From assembly GCF_937900395.1 (NCBI RefSeq), contig NZ_CALCDX010000085.1:1-36621 (forward strand): DNA of 36,621 nucleotides, in the 5' to 3' direction. The position numbers were made by a program, and so were the translations under genes. A model generated the notes under the pieces. That model saw only the letters and a program-made list of their open reading frames with translations, made no database searches and was not told the origin of the DNA. Shown here piece by piece: positions 15,419 to 23,743 of the stretch (position 1 is its first letter; each line of letters begins with the position of its first letter). This DNA comes from an uncultured Caulobacter sp. (GTDB taxonomy: Bacteria; Pseudomonadota; Alphaproteobacteria; Caulobacterales; Caulobacteraceae).

Positions 15419-16243
15419 TCACGGCGACACCTTTTCCGCCGGGAGTGCGAACAGACCGAGGTTGGGCGCATTGCCCCTGTCGGAAGGCGGAGCGGCAAAC
15501 AGCGGCGACCGCCGCCAGTCGATACTGGCCGGCGCCATGCTGGGCCCTGCTCGTGTCTCGTCAGCCGCGATCGAGCGCTGCACCTGGGCGACGTAGGCGA
15601 TCGTTTCGGGCGGCAAACGCCGCCGTCCGGCGCGCGCATCTGCGTAGCGCGCGGGTCCAGCGTTATAGGCCGCCAGGAAGCCCTCCTGGCCGAACTGGTC
15701 CAACAGCTGACGCAGATAGGCCGCCCCGGCCAGTACGTTCGCGCGCGGGTCGAACGGATCGTCGCCGAGCCCTTGCTGTGCGCTAAGATCGCGCCAGGTC
15801 CCAGGCATCAGCTGCATGAGACCCATCGCGCCCTTGGGCGAGATCGCTCGGTTGTCCCCACCGCTTTCTGCCGAGATGACTGCATCGAGCCAGATCGGAG
15901 GCAGCTGAAATCGCGCGGACGCCTCTTCAACAAACCGTGCCACCGGCAAGGGCTCTGCAGCCCAAGCCGCGCCACATCCGAGCGAAGGGCCGACCACCGA
16001 CAGCGCAAGAGCCACGACCGCGACATGGACTTGCTGGCCGGAAAAGCGCCCAAGCCACACACAGGTCCCGGTATGAACCAGAGTGCGGCCGTGCTCGGCG
16101 CCGTCAAGGGAAGCGCGCAAGGCGCGCCGGCCCGCTGGCCGCCCTTGACCGCGCCTGCGCGCGACCGCCGACATGTCCTCGGCCGGGACGAGGAAAGACT
16201 CAGAAGGCCGGCCGAACCAGGAAAGATGAGCGGGGTGAGCCAT
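15419..16243 (-). CDS. Lytic transglycosylase, VirB1-like
   Basis: A peptidoglycan-cleaving SLT-domain protein expected in the periplasm, opening the wall for the conjugation apparatus. Seen: catalytic Glu126 in ISAESGGD, the GLMQLMP motif at 141-147, and AYNAGP further on. A signal-peptide-like stretch (VAVVALALSVVGPSLGCGAAWAAE) lies unusually deep, at about residues 74-97. The ATG at 16243 is one base after the upstream stop codon and fits operon coupling. The GTG at 16060, which puts the signal peptide at the N-terminus, is an attractive alternative start. Ends in a Pro/Ala-rich tail. Confidence 0.88.
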   Translation of the reverse strand: MAHPAHLSWFGRPSESFLVPAEDMSAVARRRGQGRPAGRRALRASLDGAEHGRTLVHTGTCVWLGRFSGQQVHVAVVALALSVVGPSLGCGAAWAAEPLPVARFVEEASARFQLPPIWLDAVISAESGGDNRAISPKGAMGLMQLMPGTWRDLSAQQGLGDDPFDPRANVLAGAAYLRQLLDQFGQEGFLAAYNAGPARYADARAGRRRLPPETIAYVAQVQRSIAADETRAGPSMAPASIDWRRSPLFAAPPSDRGNAPNLGLFALPAEKVSP

Positions 16244-16244
16244 G

Positions 16245-16751
16245 TCAGCGCGCCCAGGTCCAAAGCGGTGTCAGCCGGCCAACGACGCAACGGCGGGACA
16301 GTGTTCCAAAGTAGCGCCCATCGAGGCTTCGACGCTCGGGGTTAAGGAGGAAGACCTCATCAGCCGCCAAGCGCCGGCACAGCGGCGCAGGGACGAGCCG
16401 GCGGCCGAGCCTGTCGTGGTTCAGCACCTGCGCGACCACCGCTCCATCGATGCGCACCAGGTCGTGCTGTACGCAGACCACCTGCCCCTCGGTGGCGGCG
16501 ATGCGCTTGATCAGGGGCACGTTGAGCGGCAGGTAATGGCGCTCTGCCATCCACCGCCCGAGGCGAGGCGGTGGCCGCACGAGCGCCAAGCCACCCGCGC
16601 CGGGCCAGCGCTCCTCCAGCCAATAAAGCCCGACCGGAACACTGGCGGTAGTGTTGAAGATCAGACGCCGAGTCACTGGCATGACCGCAGGCGCGATCGT
16701 CAACACGCAGCCAACAACCGCCGCCGCTAGGAGCCTGGCTCGGCGGCTCAT
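16245..16751 (-). CDS. traF: TraF-like S26 signal peptidase of conjugation
   Basis: A 168-residue membrane-anchored serine peptidase of family S26, which in RP4-type systems processes and cyclises the TrbC pilin. One N-terminal membrane segment (LLAAAVVGCVLTIAPAVM). Catalytic Ser37 lies in TASVPVGLYW and Lys82 in PLIKRIAATEG, both in family context. A longer upstream reading is open, but the ATG at 16751 overlaps the DUF2840 stop (ATGA) and gives the normal length. The next gene begins one base after its stop. Confidence 0.9.
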   Translation of the reverse strand: MSRRARLLAAAVVGCVLTIAPAVMPVTRRLIFNTTASVPVGLYWLEERWPGAGGLALVRPPPRLGRWMAERHYLPLNVPLIKRIAATEGQVVCVQHDLVRIDGAVVAQVLNHDRLGRRLVPAPLCRRLAADEVFLLNPERRSLDGRYFGTLSRRCVVGRLTPLWTWAR

Positions 16752-17206
16752 CGCACCAACCTCCGGCGCAGCAGCCATGCACGATGGCGCTGCCGCTCGT
16801 AGGCACGGGGCGCTAGTCCGACCGCGATCCGCGCGCCGACATGCCGCCAATAGTCCGGCGCTGCCGTGACGGCGGCCACGCCCACCCGCTCCACGCCGTC
16901 GATCGCTTCGAGCACCGATTGGACTTTCGCCCAACCACTGAGGTTCAGCAGGATCTCCGCGCCCGGCGCGACGAAGGGGTAGGTAGTGAAGGCCTCCCCT
17001 GGCTTGACCGCGCGCAGAACCGCGATGCGGGACTCGATCGTTCCGTACTCGCCGCTGCGCCAGCGCACGAAGGCGAAAACGGCGCCTGGCGCGAACTCGA
17101 CGATGCGTCGGCGTCGATCGATGATCCGTTCAGCAGCAATGCGTCCGAACCGTATCCACCGTTCGATCTGGCCGTCCAGCCAGAGCAATTCGACCTGGGT
17201 GTTCAT
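16748..17206 (-). CDS. DUF2840 family protein
   Basis: A 152-residue protein matching the DUF2840 family by recollected pattern: VELLWLDGQIERWIRFGRIAAERIIDRRRR at the start, FAFVRWRSGEYGT in the middle and a basic C-terminus (RQRHRAWLLRRRLVR). Biochemical role unknown. The family is found almost only in the TraF-relaxase neighbourhood of alphaproteobacterial conjugative elements. It overlaps both neighbours by four bases (ATGA). Confidence 0.85.
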   Translation of the reverse strand: MNTQVELLWLDGQIERWIRFGRIAAERIIDRRRRIVEFAPGAVFAFVRWRSGEYGTIESRIAVLRAVKPGEAFTTYPFVAPGAEILLNLSGWAKVQSVLEAIDGVERVGVAAVTAAPDYWRHVGARIAVGLAPRAYERQRHRAWLLRRRLVR

Positions 17207-17505
17207 CGCCCGGCTCCATCATCGCGCGGGCCGGGCGTTGTGAATGCGGGCGCTGTGGCGGAATGCCGCTTCGCCGGCGGCACGACCTGGGCATTGGGGT
17301 CGCTGGTCGATGTGCGCGCCGCGCGCTCGGACCAAGCCTGCAGATCGGCCAGGGCGTAGACCACCCGTCCGCCAATCTTGCGATAGACTGGACCGGTTCC
17401 GTACGACCGATGCTTCTCCAAGGTGCGGTCGGAAAGACCCAGGAAGCGCGCCGCTTCCGGAGTTCGCAGATGTCGCGGCGGTCCCGCGGCGCCGTTGCTG
17501 GTCAT
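17203..17505 (-). CDS. AlpA/excisionase-like helix-turn-helix protein
   Basis: A 100-residue DNA-binding protein of the MerR-like AlpA/excisionase type. The motif RTPEAARFLGLSDRTLEKHRSYGTGPVYRKIGGRVVYALADLQAWSE covers residues about 14-60 and is typical. An in-frame extension to 17610 exists, but the ATG at 17505 places the domain at the usual distance from the N-terminus. It overlaps the DUF2840 start, so it leads the transfer operon. It may regulate transfer or element excision (inference). Confidence 0.85.
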   Translation of the reverse strand: MTSNGAAGPPRHLRTPEAARFLGLSDRTLEKHRSYGTGPVYRKIGGRVVYALADLQAWSERAARTSTSDPNAQVVPPAKRHSATAPAFTTPGPRDDGAGR

Positions 17506-17579
17506 GGCGTACCCTCGGCGACGCCCGGATAAGGCCGGCGTCGTTCGGATAGGCTGGCGAGCAAACGGCGATACAGGGA

Positions 17580-17609
17580 TGACGAAGACCGCCCCCCCTG
17601 TTTTCGTCA
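17580..17609. repeat. Inverted repeat between DUF2285 and AlpA genes
   Basis: TGACGAA (17580-17586) and TTCGTCA (17603-17609) form 7-bp arms with a C-rich 16-nt centre. It lies upstream of the AlpA-like gene, directly after the DUF2285 stop. It could be an operator or a weak terminator. Confidence 0.35.
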
Positions 17610-17613
17610 CCCC

Positions 17614-18366
17614 TTAGAGCCCGCCACGGAGGAGCTTGAGATAGCCCCCCTCCATCAGCGTTCGGCCGGCATGGGCCAGCCTAATGGTCGTGGCGCGCAA
17701 CGAAGCGGTCCGCCACGCCTCCTGGGCGACGAGGGCTTCGCCGAACAACGCCGCGGCGATCGTGCGGTAACTGTCGCCGCGAAGGCGTCCATCAAGCGCG
17801 ACGACGCACCTCGCCAGGCGCATGCGCTGCGCGACGGTGAGCCGGGACGAGATCGGCGGACGCCCCTTCGTGGCGCGATCCAGCGCCTCGGCGGCGCGCA
17901 CCCGCAGGCCGTAGTCAGCGTCGTAGGCCAGCAGTACCGCCATCGGCCCGGACGCATCCTCGAGACCGCGCAGCAGTACTTGAAGGCCCGCCGTCAGGCG
18001 AATGTGCAGTCCTTCCTCAGCGGCGCGGGACCGGCCTGGTGGCAATTTCAGGACGATCGATCCGCTCGGCATAGGATTGGGCGTCAGCGGAACAACGATC
18101 CCAGGTGCGATCTCGGGCCGCCAGAACACGTCGGCCTCACCAGAACCGACGTCTGGATCCGCAGGAAACCTCAGCCCCCAGCGCTTATCGATCGCAACAG
18201 ATCCGCGCGCGGCGCCAACGGCAAACTCCCGACGGTAAGCCGGATTACGCCGAAGGAATTCCCACGCGAACTGCGGCACCACGAGGTTGGTGTAGGCGCG
18301 CCAGCCGCCGTCAGCGCTTCCGCCGGGCGGCTGTCTCGATCCCGTCGAAGACGCGAGCGCGGCCAT
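17614..18366 (-). CDS. DUF2285-domain protein
   Basis: A protein of about 250 residues with the N-terminal pattern FAWEFLRRNPAYRREF and a C-terminal DUF2285-like, helical DNA-binding region (RLTVAQRMRLARCVVALDGRLRGDSYRTIAAALFG, then GGYLKLLRGGL). Such proteins accompany AlpA and relaxase genes in alphaproteobacterial ICEs and are regarded as regulators. The frame is open further upstream to a GTG at 18465, but that extension has no family-like sequence, so the ATG at 18366 is preferred with moderate certainty. The next gene of the operon lies 109 bp downstream. Confidence 0.82.
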   Translation of the reverse strand: MAALASSTGSRQPPGGSADGGWRAYTNLVVPQFAWEFLRRNPAYRREFAVGAARGSVAIDKRWGLRFPADPDVGSGEADVFWRPEIAPGIVVPLTPNPMPSGSIVLKLPPGRSRAAEEGLHIRLTAGLQVLLRGLEDASGPMAVLLAYDADYGLRVRAAEALDRATKGRPPISSRLTVAQRMRLARCVVALDGRLRGDSYRTIAAALFGEALVAQEAWRTASLRATTIRLAHAGRTLMEGGYLKLLRGGL

Positions 18367-18534
18367 GACGCCATGGCGCCAGAAGCGCCACCAAAGCGCA
18401 CAGCTTGGCCATTGCTCCCGACATGGAAGAGCTGCTGCGAGTCCCAATGTCGTGGCTTTTTGCACATTGGATCGCCGACAACGCGGAAGTCGCCGCGCGA
18501 TGAATGCGCGATCCCCGTGTCAATTTACGCAGGA

Positions 18535-18879
18535 CTAGCGGCGCGACTTTCTGCTCAGAGCAAGCGCGATCATTCTGTCCATCCAGTCGAGGTCGTCAGC
18601 GTCCAGAACGGACAGCTTGTCCAAGATCCGAACGAGCGGATCACCCTTTCTTCCCCTGACGGCAAACTCGCCCGCGCCGAAGAAGTCGCGGACGTCCACC
18701 TTCAGTGCCGCCGCCAACTCCTCCAGCGTCTTCAAGCTCGGCGTAATCTCACCGCGCTCAATACGTCCGATGGACTCAAGCGCCTTCCCGACCCTGTCGC
18801 CAAGCTCAGCTTGCGTGAGACCCGCCAGCTCGCGGTGGTGACGAACCATCGCTCCAATCTGACGGCGCAGTGTCGACAT
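18535..18879 (-). CDS. Xre-family transcriptional regulator
   Basis: A 114-residue protein with a classic Xre helix-turn-helix (IGAMVRHHRELAGLTQAELGDRVGKALESIGRIERGEITPSLKTLEELAAAL, about residues 7-60) and a short C-terminal region. The ATG at 18879 is used; an upstream in-frame start would read into the palindrome at 18893-18910, 14 bp before this ATG, which is likely its own operator. It caps the transfer module and is divergent from the lasso locus sigma factor. By family habit it is a repressor of transfer genes (inference). Confidence 0.88.
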   Translation of the reverse strand: MSTLRRQIGAMVRHHRELAGLTQAELGDRVGKALESIGRIERGEITPSLKTLEELAAALKVDVRDFFGAGEFAVRGRKGDPLVRILDKLSVLDADDLDWMDRMIALALSRKSRR

Positions 18880-18892
18880 GAATCGAGAAACC

Positions 18893-18910
18893 CCAGACTT
18901 ACAAGTCTGG
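18893..18910. promoter_or_regulatory. Palindromic operator near the Xre start
   Basis: CCAGACTT-AC-AAGTCTGG, perfect 8-bp arms with a 2-bp centre. It is 14 bp upstream of the Xre regulator's ATG, in the position expected for autoregulation. Confidence 0.6.
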
Positions 18911-18931
18911 AATGTCAGTCGGACCACCGCC

Positions 18932-18951
18932 TGTACTGAGGACGCAGTACA
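18932..18951. promoter_or_regulatory. Second palindrome in the Xre/sigma-factor intergenic region
   Basis: TGTACTG-N6-CAGTACA, perfect 7-bp arms, 53 bp from the Xre ATG and 80 bp before the sigma-factor GTG. Its half-site is unlike the neighbouring palindrome, suggesting a different protein. It could control either divergent unit. Confidence 0.5.
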
Positions 18952-19030
18952 TCGTATTTCGGCATTTTACCCCTTCACACGTCGTATCAACTGCGGGATT
19001 CTGTGGGGCAATCTCTGGTTGGAAATCCCC

Positions 19031-19552
19031 GTGGACGGCTCGCTACCCCCAACGCCGAGTTTGGCGGAAGTCAACGCGGCGCTCGAACGACTCTGCCGGC
19101 GTCACGACCGATGGCTGCGCAACAAGCTTCGCGTCCGCTATGGCGCGGCGCTCGCTGACGATCTGGCGCAAGACACCTACCTGCGCGCCGCGCCGTACGA
19201 GGTCGCCGGCAAGATCCGCCACCCCAAGGCGTTTCTGATGGAAATCGCCGACAACCTTGCGCGCGACTGGTACCGCAGTCGCCGCCGCGAGATCGGCCCG
19301 GACGAGTCCGCTCGGGTGATCGATGGGGCTGCCGAGCACGCGCAGCAGGAGGTCCAGACCAACCTTTCTCGAATCGTGCTGGCCCTGCCGTCTAAGTTGC
19401 GCGATGTTTTTGTCCTGACCCACATCGAGGGCCTGTCCTATGCCGATGTCGCGAAGCTCAGGAACATTCCGGTGACGACGGTTCATCATCGCATGCGCGA
19501 AGCGCTGGCACTGACACGGCGGGCATTGCGAGAGACGAACACCTCGTCATGA
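19031..19552 (+). CDS. FecI-like ECF sigma factor
   Basis: A sigma factor of about 173 residues, with sigma-2 (LRVRYGAALADDLAQDTYLRAA, then KAFLMEIADNLARDWYRSRRRE) and sigma-4 (LPSKLRDVFVLTHIEGLSYADVAKLRNIPVTTVHHRMREALALTRR) regions in order. It should direct RNA polymerase to the receptor gene when FecR relays a signal. The frame is open back to 18878, but this would overlap the divergent Xre gene and its operators. The GTG at 19031 gives the usual length. The stop overlaps the fecR-like ATG (ATGA). Confidence 0.9.
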   Translation: MDGSLPPTPSLAEVNAALERLCRRHDRWLRNKLRVRYGAALADDLAQDTYLRAAPYEVAGKIRHPKAFLMEIADNLARDWYRSRRREIGPDESARVIDGAAEHAQQEVQTNLSRIVLALPSKLRDVFVLTHIEGLSYADVAKLRNIPVTTVHHRMREALALTRRALRETNTSS

Positions 19553-20541
19553 TCGCCAACACGCCAGAAACCGAGCAGCGCGACCTCGAGGCCGCCGACT
19601 GGTTCGCGCGCCTGAGCCGCACGCCGATCGAGACCGAGGAACTGACGCGCTTCCAGCGCTGGAGCCGCGATCCGGCCAATCTGGCCGCATACAACGAGAT
19701 CGAAGACATCAGCCGGGCCGTGCGGGACCTTCGCGACGACCCGACCCTGCGCGCGGCGGCGAAAGACGCGCTGGCACGCTCGCCTGAACGTCAGCGCCGC
19801 GCCTTGGCCGCCGATTGGCGCGTCTGGGGCGCGGGCCTGGCCCTGGCCGGCACGATCGGCGCGGCCGTCGTCGTGCTCAGGCCCTTCACCACCGACACCT
19901 ACAGCACCCGCATCGGCGAGATCTCCAGCCTTCGACTGGACGATGGGACCCAGGTCCGGCTCAACACCGACAGCAAGCTACGGGTGCGGTTCTCAGGCGG
20001 GTTGCGCCGCGTGGAGCTGGTGCGCGGTCAGGCCTACTTCGAAGTCGCGCATGACACCGCGCGTCCGTTCGTGGTCGCCGCTGGCCTCGCCGACGTGCGC
20101 GCGGTTGGCACTCAGTTCGATGTCCGGCGCACGGGGGAAGAAGTCCGGGTCGTGCTCGCCCAGGGCCGGGTCGCCGTCACCGGACGGCAGGCGGGGAAGG
20201 ACAGCTGGACGCTCGCCCCGGGCCAGGGGCTCGTGCTCGGCGGCGCGTCGGCCGCGCCAAGCCCAATCCCGGTCGACGTCGCGGCGGCCACCAGCTGGCG
20301 CACCGGCACCCTCACCTTCCATGGCGCGACCCTGGCCGAGACGGTCGAGGAGCTGAACCGCTACAGCAAGACCAAGATCGTCCTGGAGGACTCCGCGCCG
20401 CGAGGCCAGGTCGTCAATGGCGCCTTTCAGGCCGGCGACGTGGCCGAGTTCGTGTCGGCCGCCACCCTGCTGTTCGGCCTGAAGGCGACGCCCCTGGAGA
20501 ACGGCGACATCGCGCTGAGCGCCAAGGCCGCGCCGACGTGA
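19549..20541 (+). CDS. FecR-like anti-sigma/sigma regulator
   Basis: A 330-residue inner-membrane regulator. It has an N-terminal cytoplasmic domain with the typical AADWFARLSR and FQRWSRDPANLAAYNEIE patterns, one membrane segment at about 89-108 (VWGAGLALAGTIGAAVVVL), and a periplasmic FecR domain (GEISSLRLDDGTQVRLNTDSKL, then VRGQAYFEVAHD, then GTQFDV). The C-terminus has an STN-contacting-like region. It should hold and activate the sigma factor upon signal from the TonB receptor's STN domain. Coupled to the sigma gene by ATGA. Confidence 0.93.
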   Translation: MIANTPETEQRDLEAADWFARLSRTPIETEELTRFQRWSRDPANLAAYNEIEDISRAVRDLRDDPTLRAAAKDALARSPERQRRALAADWRVWGAGLALAGTIGAAVVVLRPFTTDTYSTRIGEISSLRLDDGTQVRLNTDSKLRVRFSGGLRRVELVRGQAYFEVAHDTARPFVVAAGLADVRAVGTQFDVRRTGEEVRVVLAQGRVAVTGRQAGKDSWTLAPGQGLVLGGASAAPSPIPVDVAAATSWRTGTLTFHGATLAETVEELNRYSKTKIVLEDSAPRGQVVNGAFQAGDVAEFVSAATLLFGLKATPLENGDIALSAKAAPT

Positions 20542-20603
20542 CGTCATAATTTTTTCACGAGCCAACTACCCGAGCCCCCCCTGTTGCGCGTCCCCCCTCC
20601 ACC

Positions 20604-20644
20604 GCTGACGGCAAAAGCGCCTCGCCAAGACGGCGCCCGTCAGC
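20604..20644 (+). other. Hairpin in the receptor gene leader
   Basis: GCTGACGG (20604-20611) pairs with CCGTCAGC (20637-20644), with smaller GCGCC/GGCGC pairing inside. It ends just before the GGGGG ribosome binding site of the TonB receptor. The 116-bp gap must also contain the FecI-type promoter, which I could not assign. Confidence 0.4.
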
Positions 20645-20657
20645 CTGGGGGATGAGA

Positions 20658-23600
20658 ATGAATAGGTTCCAGGAACTGCTGATCGGCGGCGCGGCGATGG
20701 CGATGCTGGCGGCGGGGCCGGCCTGGGCGGCCGACCCGGCAGAGACCCGCGCGCCGGTGAAAATCAGCGCGGGCCCGCTCGATGCGGCGATCCTCAGCCT
20801 GGCCAGCCAGACCCACGTCCGGATCCTGTTCTCAGGCGACCTGGTGGCCGGCCGCCGCGCGCCGGCGCTGGACGGCCGCTATAGCGCCCGGCAGGCCCTG
20901 GAGCAGCTTCTGGCCGGCACTGGGATCGAGGCGCGGCAGGCCAGCCGCGGGGTGCTGATCCTGCAGGCCGCTCGCCAACCGGTGTCCACCGCGCCGCGCC
21001 CGGCCGGGCCGATCAGCGATCGGACACGCACCGCCACAGCGCCATCCATGCCTTCGACAAGCGCGCGCGACGCCGCGCCGTCCGAAGCCGTCACCGAGCT
21101 CTCCGAGATCGTGGTCGGCTCCCATATTCGCGGGGTCAAGGATGGCGCCTCGCCGGTGCTGGTCGTCGACCGCGCGGAGATCGACCGCGCCGGCTACGCC
21201 ACCGTCGCCGACGCCCTGAGCAACCTTCCGCAGGCGTTTGGCGGCACAACCAGCGACGACGCCAGCACCACCGGATCGGACCCCACCACCACCAACGCCA
21301 ACCGGGCGACCGCCGTCAATCTGCGAGGCCTGGGCGCGGACGCGACTCTGGTGCTGATCAACGGGCGCCGGATGGCGGGCGCCGGTCTGATGGGCGACTT
21401 CGCCGACATCTCCTCCATTCCGCTTGCCGCCGTGGCGAAAATCGAGGTGCTGCTCGACGGGGCCTCGGCGCTCTACGGGTCGGACGCGGTCGGCGGCGTG
21501 GTCAACATCGTCATGCGCGACCGCTACGACGGCGCCGAGACCCGAGCGCGGATCGGCGGGTCGACGCGGGGCGACCTTGGGCAAAAGCAATTCGCCCAGA
21601 CCTTCGGCCACGGCTGGGGCAGCGGCTCGATCCTGCTCAGCGGCGAGTACCAGAGGCGCGACATGCTGATGGCCTCCCGCCGCGCCTACACAGCCGACGC
21701 TGATCTACGGAGCCTCGGCGGCACGGACCACCGTCTCTATTACAGCCAGCCGGCCACGGTCCTGGGGATCGACCCGGTCACGTTCTCGCTCGTGCCGATC
21801 TATGCGATCCCGGCCGGTCAGGACGGCACCAACCTCAAGCCCAGCGACTTCCTGCCCGGTCAGCGCAACCTGGCCAACTGGCGCAAGCCCATGAGCCTCC
21901 TGCCCACCCAGGAGCGCGGCAGCCTCTACGTCGCCGCCACCCAGGACGTGGGCTCGCGCGTCACCTTGACGGCGGACGCGCGCTACAGCGATCGGCGCTA
22001 CACCGACTACTCGGTTGCGCCCCAGACGACGCTGACGGTAGGCCGTAACAACCCCTACTTCGTCTCGCCAAACGGCTCGGCGTCACACTATCTGGCCTAC
22101 TCGTTCCTCAACGAAACGACGGGCCTCAAGACGGCCGGCAGCGTCCAGAGCCGCGGGCTCTCGCTGGGCGCCAAGGTGCGTCTGCCAGGCGACTGGCGCC
22201 TGGACGCCTATGTCCAGCACGCCGAGGAGATCGGCATCAGCCGCTCCACGACGATGCTCAACTCGACCTTTCTGAACGAGGCGCTGGGCAACACGCCCGA
22301 CAATCCGGCGACGACCTTCAGCGCCGCCCGCGACGGCTACTTCAACCCGTTCATCGGCACGGGCCGCAACAACCAGACGGTCCTGGACTTCGTGACTTCC
22401 GGCTGGGAGACGCGGCGCACGGTCGGTCGCCTGGACACGGCCAGCATGACCGCCGACGGCGCCCTCTTCCGCCTGCCGGCCGGACAGGTGCGGCTGGCGG
22501 TCGGCGCCCAGGTGCGCGAGGAGCACCTCAAGACCATCGGCCTGTCGTTCGCCTCGAGCCTCGCGCCGGTCGCCAACTTCTCCCGCTACGGCGACCGCAA
22601 GGTCGGCGCCGTCTTCGCCGAGGCGCGTGCGCCGCTGTTTGGGCCCGACAATCGGCGACCGGGCCTGGAGCGGCTGGACCTGTCGCTAGCCGTTCGCCGG
22701 GAGCACTACGAAGGCGGCGCCACGAGCACCGTGCCCAAGCTTGGCCTCGTCTGGTCGCCGGTACGGGACTGGAGCCTCAAGGCCACCTACGGGGAATCCT
22801 TCCGCGCGCCGTCCCTGGGCGAATTGACCGACGCCCAGCGTGTCACGCCCGTCAACATCAGCGTCGGGTCTGGCACGGTCCTGACCCTGCTGCGCTATGG
22901 TGGGAACCCCGATCTGCAGCCGGAGACCGCCAAGTCGTGGACAACGGGCCTGGAGTACGCGCCCGCGGCCAATCCGGACATCCGCCTGAACGCCACCCTG
23001 TGGGACACCGCCTTCAAGGGCCGCATCGGCCAGCCGGCGATCAACAACCTCTCCACGGTGCTGACCGCGCCGGACCTGGCGCCGTTCCGCCAGTTCATCA
23101 GCCCCACCACGAACCCGGCGGACCTGGCGCTGGTGAAAGACCTGCTCAAGCAGGCTTCGAGCACGATCGCCGGGCTCTACGCGCCAGAGGCTTATCTCGC
23201 CATCGCCGATGCCCGCTACGTGAACACCGGCGACTTCCAGGTCCGGGGCCTGGACCTGTCGGGAACCTACGGCCTGCGCGTGGCCGGCGATCCCGTGGTG
23301 ATTTCGGCCAATCTCTCATGGCTGCTGACCTACAAGCGCAAGATCACGGCCGCCGCCCAGAGCGTCGAACTGGCTGGGACGGCTGAAAACCCCGCCGACC
23401 TGCGGGCTCGGGTGTCGGCCACCTGGACCCATGGCCCCTACAGCCTCACCGGAAGCCTCAACCACACCGGCGACCTCGCCACGGTCGGTGGTGGACACAT
23501 CGCCGCCCAGACGACCGCCGATCTGCAGATCCAGTACACGGCGCGGGCCCGCAGCGGTCCCTTCAAGGGCTTGGCGGTGGCGCTCAGCGTCCAGAACCTC

Positions 23601-23711
23601 TTCGATCGCGATCCGCCGTTCTACGACTCCCCGGTCGGGGTCGGCTATGACCCGGCCAACTATGATCCGGCCGGCCGCGTCGTCGCGCTGCAGCTGACCA
23701 AGGCCTGGTAG
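20658..23711 (+). CDS. TonB-dependent receptor with N-terminal STN signalling domain
   Basis: An outer-membrane receptor of about 1017 residues. It has a signal peptide (MNRFQELLIGGAAMAMLAAGPAWA), an STN domain (about 30-105: ISAGPLDAAILSLASQTHVRILFSGDLVAGRRAPAL), a Ser/Thr/Pro linker, a plug domain (ADALSNLPQAFGG, then LRGLGADATLVLINGRRMAG, then LYGSDAVGGVVNIVM) and a beta-barrel ending in VVALQLTKAW with a terminal aromatic. The ATG at 20658 is chosen because an earlier ATG sits directly on the ribosome binding site. Given sigma/anti-sigma genes upstream and an isopeptidase downstream, it probably imports the lasso peptide and signals through FecR (inference by analogy with astexin-type loci). 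Confidence 0.95.
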   Translation: MNRFQELLIGGAAMAMLAAGPAWAADPAETRAPVKISAGPLDAAILSLASQTHVRILFSGDLVAGRRAPALDGRYSARQALEQLLAGTGIEARQASRGVLILQAARQPVSTAPRPAGPISDRTRTATAPSMPSTSARDAAPSEAVTELSEIVVGSHIRGVKDGASPVLVVDRAEIDRAGYATVADALSNLPQAFGGTTSDDASTTGSDPTTTNANRATAVNLRGLGADATLVLINGRRMAGAGLMGDFADISSIPLAAVAKIEVLLDGASALYGSDAVGGVVNIVMRDRYDGAETRARIGGSTRGDLGQKQFAQTFGHGWGSGSILLSGEYQRRDMLMASRRAYTADADLRSLGGTDHRLYYSQPATVLGIDPVTFSLVPIYAIPAGQDGTNLKPSDFLPGQRNLANWRKPMSLLPTQERGSLYVAATQDVGSRVTLTADARYSDRRYTDYSVAPQTTLTVGRNNPYFVSPNGSASHYLAYSFLNETTGLKTAGSVQSRGLSLGAKVRLPGDWRLDAYVQHAEEIGISRSTTMLNSTFLNEALGNTPDNPATTFSAARDGYFNPFIGTGRNNQTVLDFVTSGWETRRTVGRLDTASMTADGALFRLPAGQVRLAVGAQVREEHLKTIGLSFASSLAPVANFSRYGDRKVGAVFAEARAPLFGPDNRRPGLERLDLSLAVRREHYEGGATSTVPKLGLVWSPVRDWSLKATYGESFRAPSLGELTDAQRVTPVNISVGSGTVLTLLRYGGNPDLQPETAKSWTTGLEYAPAANPDIRLNATLWDTAFKGRIGQPAINNLSTVLTAPDLAPFRQFISPTTNPADLALVKDLLKQASSTIAGLYAPEAYLAIADARYVNTGDFQVRGLDLSGTYGLRVAGDPVVISANLSWLLTYKRKITAAAQSVELAGTAENPADLRARVSATWTHGPYSLTGSLNHTGDLATVGGGHIAAQTTADLQIQYTARARSGPFKGLAVALSVQNLFDRDPPFYDSPVGVGYDPANYDPAGRVVALQLTKAW

Positions 23712-23743
23712 GCCCCGATTTCTCCCTAAACACCCGGAGTTCC

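Noticed and set aside
15183..15422. 79-codon minus-strand frame between transglycosylase and relaxase
   Set aside because: It runs through the GGTCCCGG inverted repeats and overlaps the relaxase start; no recognisable product.
18878..19030. N-terminal extension of the ECF sigma factor back to 18878
   Set aside because: It would overlap the divergent Xre gene and both palindromes and adds residues with no sigma-factor character.
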